From: Blastomonas sp. SL216 | GTDB taxonomy: Bacteria; Pseudomonadota; Alphaproteobacteria; Sphingomonadales; Sphingomonadaceae | DNA length: 64,000 nucleotides | NCBI GenBank assembly: GCA_026625625.1 | Contig: CP113055.1 | Span: forward strand, 3,331,001 to 3,395,000 | Reading direction: 5' to 3' | In this document: positions 45,391-54,247 of the stretch, in pieces | Layout: each line of letters begins with the position of its first letter | Position numbering within the stretch: the stretch's first letter is position 1 | The notes under the pieces: model-generated | Told to the model about the DNA's origin: nothing | Databases searched by the model: none | The model's input: only the letters and a program-made list of their open reading frames with translations | Translations under genes and position numbers: made by a program

Positions 45391-46704
45391 TTATTTCACC
45401 GCCAGATCCACCGGAAGCGTGGGTTCGCTGATCACGCGCTCCATCGCAGCCCAGCGCGCCTTGGGGTCTGGTCCTGTCGCCTCGACATAGGCCTGCACCA
45501 TGTCCTGGCCCAGGCCGTAGTTGATCACATAGCTGCGATAGGTATCGGTAAAGCCGACCGATTGCTTGGCGCGCGCTTCGCTCATCAGCTGGTATTTCTG
45601 CGTCAGCGCGATCGCCTGCGCGCGGTCGATCTGGCCGTCGAGATACATTTGCGCGATGGTGAACCGTGCGCCGCGCAGGCCGGAAAGCGCCTTTTGCAGC
45701 TGAGCCAGCCGCGCTGCATCGGCAACCGAAAGCCCGGCCAGCGGATAGAGTTCGCGCGTTTCGAAGGCGAGCTTCTCCTCGCCGGGAAAAGCAAGGTCGA
45801 TGCCGAAATTGGCCGATCCTTCGGCGATCAGGCTCTGCGGGCTGTACAGCGGATAGACGCTATATTCCATCCAGCCGCGCGCGCGCATCAGCTTCTGTTC
45901 GAGCAGATAGTTGAGCGCATGATGGCCGGGATAGCCTTCGTGACAGCCCAGATCGACCGCGCGGGTGATGCGGATCGGAAGATCGGTGTTGATCTGGATC
46001 AGGCTGGCCAGATTGCCCTGATAGTAATTGTATCCGCTCCATGGCTTGCCGGTGACGAACTCCATGCGGAAGCTTTCGCCCTTGGGTAGCGGGATATGTG
46101 CGGCCGTGCGCGCGCGGCATTCGGCGATCGCGCGGTCGAACACCGGCTTCAGCCGGTCGGCGGGGATGACGAACCGCTCCTGGAACGCATCGACGCGTTC
46201 GGCGAGGGTGCCGGGACCGGGCAGCAGCGCCTCGATTTCGGCCAGCACGGGCTCATAGCTGGCCAGCGGCTGGATGTCGGGCGTCGCGCCGAACAGGCCG
46301 AGCGATTCCTGGCGGAACGACAGCTTTTCCCCGCGCAGCATCTTGAGCCGCGTGCGGGCGGCGTTGAGCTGGGCGTGCAGGAACCTGGCGCGGCGCTGCA
46401 CCAGCAGTTCGCGCCCTGTCACATCGACAGCGGCCAGCGCGGCATCGAGCGCATCGACAGCGCCTGCCAGGGCCGCCAGATCGCGCGGTGCCGCCTCGGC
46501 CTGCTGCTTCCATTCGGCCGGGCCATAATAGGCGTCGATATAGCCCTCTTCATGCGTGCCGATTTCCAGCGACAGCAGGACATATTGGCGCGCGATGTCG
46601 TTCAGCGGATCGGCAGGAGCGCTCGCCTGGGGGGCAGGCTTCTGGACACAGGCGGCGCACGCCAGAACCAGGGCCAGCAGGCCGAAACGGCTGATCATCC
46701 TCAT
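45391..46704 (-). CDS. DUF885 family lipoprotein, putative metallopeptidase-like
   Basis: The 437-aa protein has a short basic-hydrophobic leader with a lipobox ending in CAAC or VLAC near residue 19, so it is probably a lipoprotein. The diagnostic DUF885 motif HEGYPGHH is present at about residues 254-261; by its shape it may bind zinc, though no activity is established for this member. The region 'GNLASLIQINTDLPIRI' precedes it. Its start overlaps the end of nhaA (ATGA), so the two are translated from one message. Confidence 0.87.
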   Translation of the reverse strand: MRMISRFGLLALVLACAACVQKPAPQASAPADPLNDIARQYVLLSLEIGTHEEGYIDAYYGPAEWKQQAEAAPRDLAALAGAVDALDAALAAVDVTGRELLVQRRARFLHAQLNAARTRLKMLRGEKLSFRQESLGLFGATPDIQPLASYEPVLAEIEALLPGPGTLAERVDAFQERFVIPADRLKPVFDRAIAECRARTAAHIPLPKGESFRMEFVTGKPWSGYNYYQGNLASLIQINTDLPIRITRAVDLGCHEGYPGHHALNYLLEQKLMRARGWMEYSVYPLYSPQSLIAEGSANFGIDLAFPGEEKLAFETRELYPLAGLSVADAARLAQLQKALSGLRGARFTIAQMYLDGQIDRAQAIALTQKYQLMSEARAKQSVGFTDTYRSYVINYGLGQDMVQAYVEATGPDPKARWAAMERVISEPTLPVDLAVK

Positions 46705-48005
46705 GCGCGGATCACTTCCTCATCCTCGTCGTCTTCCAGGCTTTCGACGTCGCCATCAGCGCCGACTTCTTCTTCCTGCTCGCGTTCTTCCTGCTCGTGC
46801 TGCGGATGCAGCGGGCAGACGCGCAGGATCGTATAGCCCAGCAGCGCCGAAACGACAGAGCCCATGATGACGCCGATCTTCGCCTCGTCGATCAGCAGCG
46901 CATTGCCGGGAAAGGCGAGCGCGCCGATGAACAGGCTCATGGTAAAGCCGATGCCGCACAATGCCGCAACGGCATAGATCTGCAACCAGGTCGCGCCGCG
47001 CAGCTTGCTGGCAATGCCCAGCTTCACTGCCAGCCAGACGCTGCCGAAAATGCCGATCTGCTTGCCCAGGAACAGGCCGCTGGCAATGCCCAGCGGCACC
47101 GGCGCAAAGGCTTCGCCCAGGCCGACGCCGGCGAGAGAGACCCCGGCATTGGCGAAGCCGAACAGCGGGATGATCAGAAAGCTGCTCCACGGCGCGATGG
47201 CATGTTCCAGCCGGTGCAGCGGGCTGTCATGCGCATCGGGCGTACCCGGCGTCGGGATGATCGGGATCATGAAGGCGGCGAGCACACCTGCGATCGTTGC
47301 GTGCACGCCCGATTGCAGGATGGCGTACCACAGCACCACGGTGAGGATCAGATAGGGGACAAGGTTCAGCACCTTGAAGCGGTTGAGCGCATACATTACC
47401 GCCATCACGGCAGCTGCCAGGCCCAGCCAGCCAGGCGCCAGGCCCTCGGTATAGAACAGGGCGATGATCGTCACCGCGCCCATGTCATCGACAATGGCGA
47501 CGGTGACGAGAAACAGCTTGAGCGAGGTCGGCGCGCGCTTGCCGAGCAGGGCGAGCACCCCCATGGCAAAGGCGATATCGGTGGCCGCCGGGATCGCCCA
47601 GCCGTTGATCAGCGCGGGGTCTCCGCCGGTTTCCACCAGATAGATGATTGCAGGGACCGCCATGCCGGCGGCTGCGGCGATGACGGGCAGGCGGCGCTTG
47701 TCCCAGGTGGAAAGCCGCCCGTCGACCAGCTCGCGTTTGATCTCCAGCCCGACATACAGGAAGAAGATGACCATCAGGCCATCGTTGATCCACAGATGCG
47801 GGGTCATCGGGCCCAGCTTCTTGGTCAGCACCGGGCCCTGAATGTCGTGCAGCACATGATGGTACAGCGCATAGAGCGGGCTGTTGGCGATGATCATGGC
47901 AATGGCAGCCGACAGGATCAGGATGATCCCGCCTGCGGCCTCGCTGTTCAGGAATTCGCGCAGGGCGGACTTTGGCCCTCCGCCCGGTATCCCCTGTGCG
48001 CTCAT
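46701..48005 (-). CDS. nhaA: Na+/H+ antiporter NhaA
   Basis: NhaA exchanges cytoplasmic Na+ or Li+ for protons and controls pH and salt homeostasis. The 434-aa inner-membrane protein has about 12 hydrophobic helices. The conserved 'AGWAIPAATDIAFAMGVLALLG' type segment with the ion-binding Asp pair of NhaA (T-D-I-A-F-A-M-G and V-D-D-M-G-A) is visible. The C-terminal tail is very acidic (EEREQEEEVGADGDVESLEDDEDEE type), an unusual addition. The ATG at 48003-48005 has a GGGAG ribosome-binding site, preceded by a structured leader. Confidence 0.96.
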   Translation of the reverse strand: MSAQGIPGGGPKSALREFLNSEAAGGIILILSAAIAMIIANSPLYALYHHVLHDIQGPVLTKKLGPMTPHLWINDGLMVIFFLYVGLEIKRELVDGRLSTWDKRRLPVIAAAAGMAVPAIIYLVETGGDPALINGWAIPAATDIAFAMGVLALLGKRAPTSLKLFLVTVAIVDDMGAVTIIALFYTEGLAPGWLGLAAAVMAVMYALNRFKVLNLVPYLILTVVLWYAILQSGVHATIAGVLAAFMIPIIPTPGTPDAHDSPLHRLEHAIAPWSSFLIIPLFGFANAGVSLAGVGLGEAFAPVPLGIASGLFLGKQIGIFGSVWLAVKLGIASKLRGATWLQIYAVAALCGIGFTMSLFIGALAFPGNALLIDEAKIGVIMGSVVSALLGYTILRVCPLHPQHEQEEREQEEEVGADGDVESLEDDEDEEVIRA

Positions 48006-48015
48006 GTCTGCTCCC

Positions 48016-48125
48016 GTTTTTGATGCCCGAACGCGCTTGACCGCACACGCCCTTGAAGGGCATCCCCCTCAAGGCCGGGGGGCAGTCCGCTTGAACCAGT
48101 GCCAACGCACCGGGGCCTTAATGGC
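48016..48125 (-). ncRNA. Structured leader of nhaA, candidate Li+-responsive (nhaA-I-like) riboswitch
   Basis: The minus-strand leader holds several stems: CCGGTGC/GCACTGG (7 bp, GTTG loop) near 48092-48110, CCTTGAGGG paired with CCC-TCAAGG at 48051-48074, and a GATGCCC/GGGCATC long-range pair ending about 15 bases before the ATG. The central GGGGG run can pair either with an upstream CCCCCC or with a downstream CCC, so two alternative folds are possible. The nhaA-I and nhaA-II RNA motifs are known Li+ riboswitches upstream of nhaA. I cannot align the consensus here, so the class is inferred. Confidence 0.5.
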
Positions 48126-48215
48126 TGCTGGTGCGCGGTGTGACGATGTTCAGGCATCTATCTGCAAAGGCCGGCGGGGTCCACCCCTGGCCGGGTAACC
48201 CAAGGGTAACGTGCC

Positions 48216-49778
48216 ATGTCCCAGTCCGCTCCAGACGCCGCTGCGCGTTCGTCCTCGCCCGCCGGCGGGTCTAGCCTGGGCCGCTTTGCCGCGCGGGTCG
48301 CAGGGCCGCTGGGCAGCTGGTGGCGGGGAACGGTGATCCCGTCGATCGAGCATCGCGCGGTCATTGCCAAGGTGGATGACGAGGCCAGCCTTACCCCGCG
48401 CTATGCCTTCATGATCCTGATGTCGGCGGGCATCGCGGTGCTGGGCCTGTTGCTGTCCTCGCCTGCGGTGGTGATCGGCGCGATGCTGATCTCGCCGCTG
48501 ATGGGGCCGATCATCGGGCTGGGGTTTGGCATAGCGATGGTCGATGGCAACGAGATCCGTCGTACCGCGATGACCCTGGCGGGCGGGATCGTGCTCGCGG
48601 TGCTGTTCACCGCCCTGGTGGTGTTCTTTTCCCCGATCAAGGACATCACGTCGGAGATTGCCGCGCGCACCCGGCCCAATCTGTTCGACCTGCTGGTCGC
48701 GCTGTTTTCCGCGCTCGCCGGGGCCTATGCGATGATCCGCGGGCGCGAGGGCACGATCGTCGGCGTTGCCATCGCCACCGCACTGATGCCACCGCTGGCG
48801 ACGGTGGGCTTTGGCCTTGCCACGCTCAATGCCACGGTATTCTTCGGCGCCTTGCTGCTGTTCGTCACCAACCTGATGACCATCGCCATCGCAGCAGCAG
48901 TGATGGCGCGGCTCTATGGCTTTGGCCCCAAGCTGACCAGCCGCCAGAGCGGAATGCAGGCGGCGGTGATCATCGCCGTGATGCTGGGTCTTGCCATTCC
49001 GCTGGGCTATTCGCTCAGCCAGATCGCCTGGGAGGCGCGCGCGCAGCGCCAGGCGCGCGACGTGCTGGCAGGCCAGTTTCCGCGCCAGGCCAAGATCGAC
49101 CAGCTCGAGATCGATTTCGCCCGCGATCCCCTGATCGTGCGGGCAACGGTGCTGACGCCGCAATATCGCAGCCAGGCGGGAGCCAAGGGCGAGGCGTTGC
49201 TGGCAAAGGCGCTGGGCCGCCCGGTCAAGCTCAGCCTCGACCAGTTTCGCGTCGGCACGGCAGCAGGCGATGCCGAGGCGGCGCAGCTCGCATCGGCATC
49301 GGCCAGCGAAACGACCCGCAAGGAGCGCGAGACCGCAGCGCTGGTGGGGCGCGAGCTCGCCCTGATGGCGGGCGTATCGCCTGAAGCGGTGCTGGTGGAT
49401 CGCGACAAGAGGTTGGCGCAGGTGCGCGCCGATCCGCTGCCCGGGGCCAGTCTGGCGACCTATCGCGCGCTGGAGCAGCGACTGTCGGCTGGCGAGCCGC
49501 AATGGCAATTGCAGTTGATCCCTCCTGCCATGTCGTTGCCCTCGATAGTATTTGAAGGCGAAGAACCGAGCAAGAACGGGTCAGCAGACTTGGCGCTGGC
49601 AATTTGGGCCGCGCGAAGGACTGGCCTTTCAGTCAAAATTTCTGGCCGGACAAGTAGTGCGCAATTTGTTTTGACGAAACTGCGAGAAGCAGGCATTTCT
49701 GCTGAAAGCAACGTATCGGCCGATTCCGGTGCAGATGTCCACCTCGATTGGATCATTGGCACAGGAGCTGCCCGATAA
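48216..49778 (+). CDS. DUF389 family membrane protein
   Basis: This 520-aa inner-membrane protein has the DUF389 core with about six helices, including 'LLSSPAVVIGAMLISPLMGPI' and 'IATALMPPLATVGFGLA', both hallmark segments. An N-terminal cytoplasmic stretch of about 50 residues and a large C-terminal soluble domain (about 280-520) flank it. Function of the family is unknown, possibly transport. The last 90 codons have lower GC and different codon use than the rest. It is divergent from nhaA. Confidence 0.87.
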   Translation: MSQSAPDAAARSSSPAGGSSLGRFAARVAGPLGSWWRGTVIPSIEHRAVIAKVDDEASLTPRYAFMILMSAGIAVLGLLLSSPAVVIGAMLISPLMGPIIGLGFGIAMVDGNEIRRTAMTLAGGIVLAVLFTALVVFFSPIKDITSEIAARTRPNLFDLLVALFSALAGAYAMIRGREGTIVGVAIATALMPPLATVGFGLATLNATVFFGALLLFVTNLMTIAIAAAVMARLYGFGPKLTSRQSGMQAAVIIAVMLGLAIPLGYSLSQIAWEARAQRQARDVLAGQFPRQAKIDQLEIDFARDPLIVRATVLTPQYRSQAGAKGEALLAKALGRPVKLSLDQFRVGTAAGDAEAAQLASASASETTRKERETAALVGRELALMAGVSPEAVLVDRDKRLAQVRADPLPGASLATYRALEQRLSAGEPQWQLQLIPPAMSLPSIVFEGEEPSKNGSADLALAIWAARRTGLSVKISGRTSSAQFVLTKLREAGISAESNVSADSGADVHLDWIIGTGAAR

Positions 49779-49796
49779 CTGCCGGGGGGCACAGTC

Positions 49797-51269
49797 TTGG
49801 ATGTACAGGATGCGGCAACGGGTGGAGCTTTTGCTGCAAGCGTGCTCGGCAGCGTATTTGCCGTTTCTGATTTTGCCGCGCGCGAATTGCTTTTGTTTGC
49901 AGGCATTTGGTTCCTGATCGGGGCGCTGGACGATCTGGCGCTGGACATGACATGGCTTTTGCAAAGGTTGCGCGCGCATCTGCGCAAGCATGTGCACCAG
50001 CCCGATCCACCCGCCGCCCCCCCGCTCAACTATGCGGTTTTTGTGCCCGCATGGGACGAGGCCGATGTCATCGGCGATATGGTGGCGCATTGCCTGCAGC
50101 GCTGGCCGGGCGACCATTACCGGATCTATGTCGGCGTCTATGCCAATGATCCCGCGACCGCTGCGGCGGCGCGCGCGAAAGCAGGCGAGGACTCGAGGCT
50201 GCGCATCGTATCGCTGGATGTCGCCGGGCCGAGTTCCAAGGCCGATTGCCTCAACCGGCTGTGGCAGGCGCTGCGGCGAGACGGTGCCGCGCAAGGGTTT
50301 GTTGCCGATGCCATCGTGCTGCACGATGCCGAAGATCTGGTGCACCCGGCAGAGCTCGATCTGTATCGGCGCTGGCTGGCGACGCATGCGTTCGTGCAGA
50401 TTCCGGTCCGGCCGCTGATCGATCCGGCATCGCGGCTGATCAGCGGGCATTATGCCGATGAATTTGCCGAGGCGCATGCGCGCAAGATGCCGGTGCGCGG
50501 CGCGCTGGGCGTGGCGATGCCATGTGCGGGCGTCGGATGTGCATTTCGCCGGGCTACGCTGGAACAGCTCGCGGCGGAATCGGGCAGTGACGCGCCGTTC
50601 GCCACCGACAGCCTGACCGAGGATTATGAACTTGGTATCCGCATCCACGAGCGCGGCGGGCGCGGCGCCTTTGTCCGTGAGCATGATGCCTCGGGCGATC
50701 TGGTGGCGACGCGCGCCTATTTCCCGACCGATCTTGGCGCTTCGGTGCGCCAGAAGACGCGCTGGATGATCGGCATCGCGCTTACCGGCTGGGACCGCAC
50801 CGGCTGGGGTGGCTCGCCGGGCGATATTTGGATGCGCGCGCGCGACCGGCGATCGGCTTTGGCGGCGGTGGTGCTGGTGGCCGGCTATCTGGGGCTGGCG
50901 CTGTGGCTGGCCACCGGGATCGGCGTCATCGCCGGGCTGTATCAACCCGCCCCGGTCGATCCAGCAGCGCGCGCGCTGCTGGTGCTGACGGGAAGTACGC
51001 TCGTCTGGCGGCTGCTGGTCCGGGCGGTGTGCACCGGTTGGGAGCATGGCAGGGCTGAAGCCTTGTGGTCGCTGCCGCGCGCACTGGTCAGCAATATCAT
51101 CGCAGTGATGGCCGCGCGTCGCGCGTTGATGGCCTATGCCGCAAGCCTGAGGGGCGCGGGCCTGGCCTGGGACAAGACCCGGCACCGCATCCCGGCAGCG
51201 CCTGCGCCCGCTCCTGTGCCCGTCGCCATCGTCCCGGTTACCAGCGCCATGGCCGGGGGGCATGGCTGA
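49797..51269 (+). CDS. NfrB-like membrane glycosyltransferase
   Basis: This 490-aa GT2-type enzyme resembles the N-terminal portion of phage N4 adsorption protein B (NfrB), an inner-membrane glycan synthase. It has an N-terminal membrane helix pair (about 10-55), a glycosyltransferase domain with 'FVPAWDEADVIGDMV', the DAED motif at about 179-182, a TEDYE acidic motif near residue 276, and QKTRW (QxxRW-like) near 319, then C-terminal helices. The c-di-GMP-binding MshEN domain present in longer NfrB proteins is absent. It starts with TTG at 49797. Its end overlaps the next gene by 8 bases. Confidence 0.82.
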   Translation: MDVQDAATGGAFAASVLGSVFAVSDFAARELLLFAGIWFLIGALDDLALDMTWLLQRLRAHLRKHVHQPDPPAAPPLNYAVFVPAWDEADVIGDMVAHCLQRWPGDHYRIYVGVYANDPATAAAARAKAGEDSRLRIVSLDVAGPSSKADCLNRLWQALRRDGAAQGFVADAIVLHDAEDLVHPAELDLYRRWLATHAFVQIPVRPLIDPASRLISGHYADEFAEAHARKMPVRGALGVAMPCAGVGCAFRRATLEQLAAESGSDAPFATDSLTEDYELGIRIHERGGRGAFVREHDASGDLVATRAYFPTDLGASVRQKTRWMIGIALTGWDRTGWGGSPGDIWMRARDRRSALAAVVLVAGYLGLALWLATGIGVIAGLYQPAPVDPAARALLVLTGSTLVWRLLVRAVCTGWEHGRAEALWSLPRALVSNIIAVMAARRALMAYAASLRGAGLAWDKTRHRIPAAPAPAPVPVAIVPVTSAMAGGHG

Positions 51270-52407
51270 GCTGCTGGCCCGCGCCGCGCGCCCGGCGCGA
51301 TGGCGGGGCCAGCCGCTGGTGTTTCTGCTGACCGTGCTGTGCGTCTGGGGCGCAGCGCGGGTGGTCTATCACTGGCCAGCCGACCAGACGCACGCGCAGA
51401 CCGAGCCCACGACCGCTGCTGCCGTGTCGCAGCCCAATCCGGTCAAACCGCCATTGGTTGCAAAAAGGGCGATCCCGATCCACGCGATCGTCCGGTCAGG
51501 GGCAGCGCTGCGTGTCGGTGCGTTGGCGACACGGCGGCTGCCGCCGATCGCGATGCCCATAACGGTGGCCCAGGCCCGGAAACGGATGTGGATCGAAAAT
51601 CTGGCTGCCGCGCTTGGCGGAGCCAGCGCCCGACAATCCGCTGCCGCGCCGCTGCCCGATCTGCCTTTGATGCTGGCACCTCAAGGGCCAACCACGGCGC
51701 TGTTGCCCTCCGGGGTTCCCGTCACCCGACCTGGTCTCGGCCGCTGGTCGCTTTATGGCTGGTCGTTCGTCCGCCAGGGCAATGGTGCCGGGACGCTGGC
51801 TCCGGCGGCGCAATATGGCGGCAGCCAGGCGGGGTTGCTGATCCAATATGCGCTGGGCGATGCCCGCCATCGCCCGATGCTCTATGCCCGGGCGACCAGC
51901 GCGCTGTCGCGAAGCGATGACCGCACCCTGGCGCTCGGCGTCTCCGCCCGCCCGCTCGGCGCATTGCCGATCGATCTGGCGGTGGAGCGGCGCTTTTCGC
52001 TGGGGACCGGCCAGCCTGACCGCTTCGCCATGATGGCGGTGGCTGGCGCCGGGGCGGGTCTGGGGCGCAGCGGCGTGCGGCTGGAAGCTTATGGCCAGGC
52101 CGGCGTTGTTGGCCTGGCCAAGCCGCTCGGCTTTTTCGACCTCCAGTTGCTCGCCACCAAAACGGTCCATCAGAACGATGCAACTGTGCTGGCGCTGGGC
52201 GGCGGGGTCTGGGCGGGAGGCCAGCAGAATCCCGGTGATCGCGGCACTAGGCCCTGGACGCACCGGGTCGATATCGGGCCGCGAGCGGCGCTGACGGTCC
52301 CGGTGGAGCGTGGTTCGCTGGTCCTTGCGCTCGACTGGAGACAGCGAGTCGATGGCGATGCGCGCCCCGCTTCGGGGGCCGCGCTGACCTTATCCGCCGG
52401 TTTTTGA
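51262..52407 (+). CDS. Putative outer-membrane barrel partner of the NfrB-like synthase (NfrA-like)
   Basis: The 381-aa product has an N-terminal hydrophobic segment (about 18-38) that may be a signal anchor, a proline-rich linker, and a C-terminal half of alternating hydrophobic residues ending in ...SAGF, the terminal-Phe pattern of outer-membrane barrels. Segments such as 'GRWSLYGWSFVRQGNG' and 'RVDIGPRAALTVPV' fit transmembrane strands. I do not recognise it firmly. Its overlap with the synthase gene suggests an NfrA-like export barrel, but it is much shorter than NfrA and lacks TPR repeats. Confidence 0.65.
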   Translation: MAELLARAARPARWRGQPLVFLLTVLCVWGAARVVYHWPADQTHAQTEPTTAAAVSQPNPVKPPLVAKRAIPIHAIVRSGAALRVGALATRRLPPIAMPITVAQARKRMWIENLAAALGGASARQSAAAPLPDLPLMLAPQGPTTALLPSGVPVTRPGLGRWSLYGWSFVRQGNGAGTLAPAAQYGGSQAGLLIQYALGDARHRPMLYARATSALSRSDDRTLALGVSARPLGALPIDLAVERRFSLGTGQPDRFAMMAVAGAGAGLGRSGVRLEAYGQAGVVGLAKPLGFFDLQLLATKTVHQNDATVLALGGGVWAGGQQNPGDRGTRPWTHRVDIGPRAALTVPVERGSLVLALDWRQRVDGDARPASGAALTLSAGF

Positions 52408-52477
52408 ATCAAACCCGGCGCATCCGGTCGCTTGCCCCTTCTTATGATGCTCCAAAGCGGCTAGCGTTTTGTCATCC

Positions 52478-53395
52478 ATGGACGTGTATCTTCCCATCGC
52501 GAATCTTTCGGTCAACGCGCTCGTGATTGTCGGGCTGGGCGGGCTTGTCGGAATCTTGTCCGGCATGTTCGGGGTGGGCGGCGGATTTCTGACCACGCCG
52601 CTGCTGATCTTCTACGGCATTCCGCCGACGGTGGCGGCGGCATCGGCCTCGACCCAGGTCACCGGCTCCAGCGTTTCCGGCGTGATCGCGCATAGCCGCC
52701 GCAACGGCGTCGACTATCAGATGGGCGGCGTGCTGGTCGTCGGCGGCATTTTCGGCACGCTGGCGGGGGCGGCACTGTTTCGTGTGCTGCAGCAACTGGG
52801 CCAGATCGATACCGTGATCAACATCGTCTATGTGCTGCTGCTCACCTCGATCGGCGGCCTGATGGCGCGCGAAAGCCTGGCCAGCGTTCGCGCGCTGCGC
52901 CGTGGCGAAAAGCTGCCCGCCAAGAAGCGGCGGCATCACCCGCTGGTCGCCAACCTGCCGCTGCGCTGGCGGTTCTATCGCTCGGGCCTCTACATCTCGC
53001 CGCTCGCGCCGCTGATCCTGGGATTTGCCACCGGGATGCTGACGATATTGCTGGGCGTCGGCGGCGGTTTCGTGATGGTGCCTGCGATGCTCTACCTGCT
53101 CGGCATGGGCGCGCAGGTGGTGGTCGGCACCTCGCTGTTCCAGATCCTGTTCGTGACGCTGGCATCGACCATGGTGCACAGCCTGACGACCAAGGCAGTG
53201 GATATCGTGCTGGCGGTGCTGCTGCTGATCGGCAGCGTGACCGGCGCGCAGGTGGGCGCGCGTTTTGCGCAGAAGCTGCCGCCGGAATATCTGCGCCTGT
53301 TGCTGGCCACTTTGGTGCTGCTGGTCGCTGCGCGCCTGGCGATCGGCCTCGGCTTCCGCCCGGCGGAACTCTATACGGTCGAGCTGCTGAAATGA
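52478..53395 (+). CDS. TauE/SafE (TSUP) family sulfite/sulfonate exporter-like protein
   Basis: This 305-aa membrane protein has the two TSUP half-domains, each with 'GxxxGILSGMFGVGGGF' type signature: residues about 20-40 ('LVGILSGMFGVGGGFL') and again near residue 190 ('TGMLTILLGVGGGFVMVP'). TSUP proteins export sulfite, sulfonates or other organosulfur anions. A TTG at 52469 is in frame, but ATG 52478 fits better. The stop overlaps the TIGR02186 gene (ATGA), a common genomic pairing. Confidence 0.92.
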   Translation: MDVYLPIANLSVNALVIVGLGGLVGILSGMFGVGGGFLTTPLLIFYGIPPTVAAASASTQVTGSSVSGVIAHSRRNGVDYQMGGVLVVGGIFGTLAGAALFRVLQQLGQIDTVINIVYVLLLTSIGGLMARESLASVRALRRGEKLPAKKRRHHPLVANLPLRWRFYRSGLYISPLAPLILGFATGMLTILLGVGGGFVMVPAMLYLLGMGAQVVVGTSLFQILFVTLASTMVHSLTTKAVDIVLAVLLLIGSVTGAQVGARFAQKLPPEYLRLLLATLVLLVAARLAIGLGFRPAELYTVELLK

Positions 53396-54153
53396 GGGCG
53401 CTGCGCCTTGCCACGCTGCTGCTGGGGGCATGGCTGCTGACGGGTGCAACCGAACCGGTGCTGGTACCCGAAGTGTCGCAGCGCGATATCCAGATCCAAT
53501 ATGGCTTTACCGGCGCAGAGCTGTTGCTGTTCGGCGCGATTGCCTATCCCGGCGGCACCCCGCCCGCGCGCGACAGCGATATCGTGGTGATCCTCAAAGG
53601 TCCGCCGCAGTCGATCATCCTGCGCGAAAAGCAGCAGATCGCCGGGATCTGGATCAATGCGGCGAGCAGCGAATTCCGCTCTGCCCCTGCCTATTATGCG
53701 CTGGCCTCGTCACGCCCGATCGAGAAGATCGTCGATAAGCGTACCGCTGCCATCTACGAATTCGGGCTCAATAACCTGCAGTTGTCGCCCGCCGGCACGA
53801 TTGACCCGGCCGAGCAGCGCCGGTTCCTGGCGGGGCTGGTCGATCTCAACCGGCGCGAAGGGCTGTACAAGCAGCAGGAAGGCAGTGTCGAGATCATGGA
53901 AGGCGTGCTCTATCAGGCGCGGCTGTCCATTCCGGCGAGCGTTCCGACCGGCACCTACACGGCAGAGACCTTTCTGGTCCGCGATGGCCAGGTATTGGCC
54001 GCTGCCGTGCGCGAGATCGAAGTGCGCAAGTTCGGCTTCGAACTGTTCGTGGCGAACATCGCCGAATACCGGCCCTTTACCTATGGCGTATGCGCAGTCC
54101 TGGTGTCGCTGGCGCTGGGCTGGCTGGGGGGCGTTGTCTTCCGCAAGATCTGA
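53392..54153 (+). CDS. TIGR02186 family protein
   Basis: The 253-aa product has a signal peptide (1-19, ending LTGA), a periplasmic beta-rich domain ('DIQIQYGFTGAELLLFGAI', 'SDIVVILKGPPQSIILREK') and a C-terminal membrane anchor 'CAVLVSLALGWLGGVVF'. This matches TIGR02186, a family of unknown function that typically sits next to TauE/SafE genes, where it may be an accessory. It overlaps the TSUP gene by 4 bases. Confidence 0.85.
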   Translation: MRALRLATLLLGAWLLTGATEPVLVPEVSQRDIQIQYGFTGAELLLFGAIAYPGGTPPARDSDIVVILKGPPQSIILREKQQIAGIWINAASSEFRSAPAYYALASSRPIEKIVDKRTAAIYEFGLNNLQLSPAGTIDPAEQRRFLAGLVDLNRREGLYKQQEGSVEIMEGVLYQARLSIPASVPTGTYTAETFLVRDGQVLAAAVREIEVRKFGFELFVANIAEYRPFTYGVCAVLVSLALGWLGGVVFRKI

Positions 54154-54247
54154 AGACTGAGCCGGTTCTTGGCCATAGAGGGAAAATTTACCCAATCTGC
54201 GTATGTCTGCAGCCTGTTCGTAAAGAAAAAAGGCAGCAGACAGCCCG

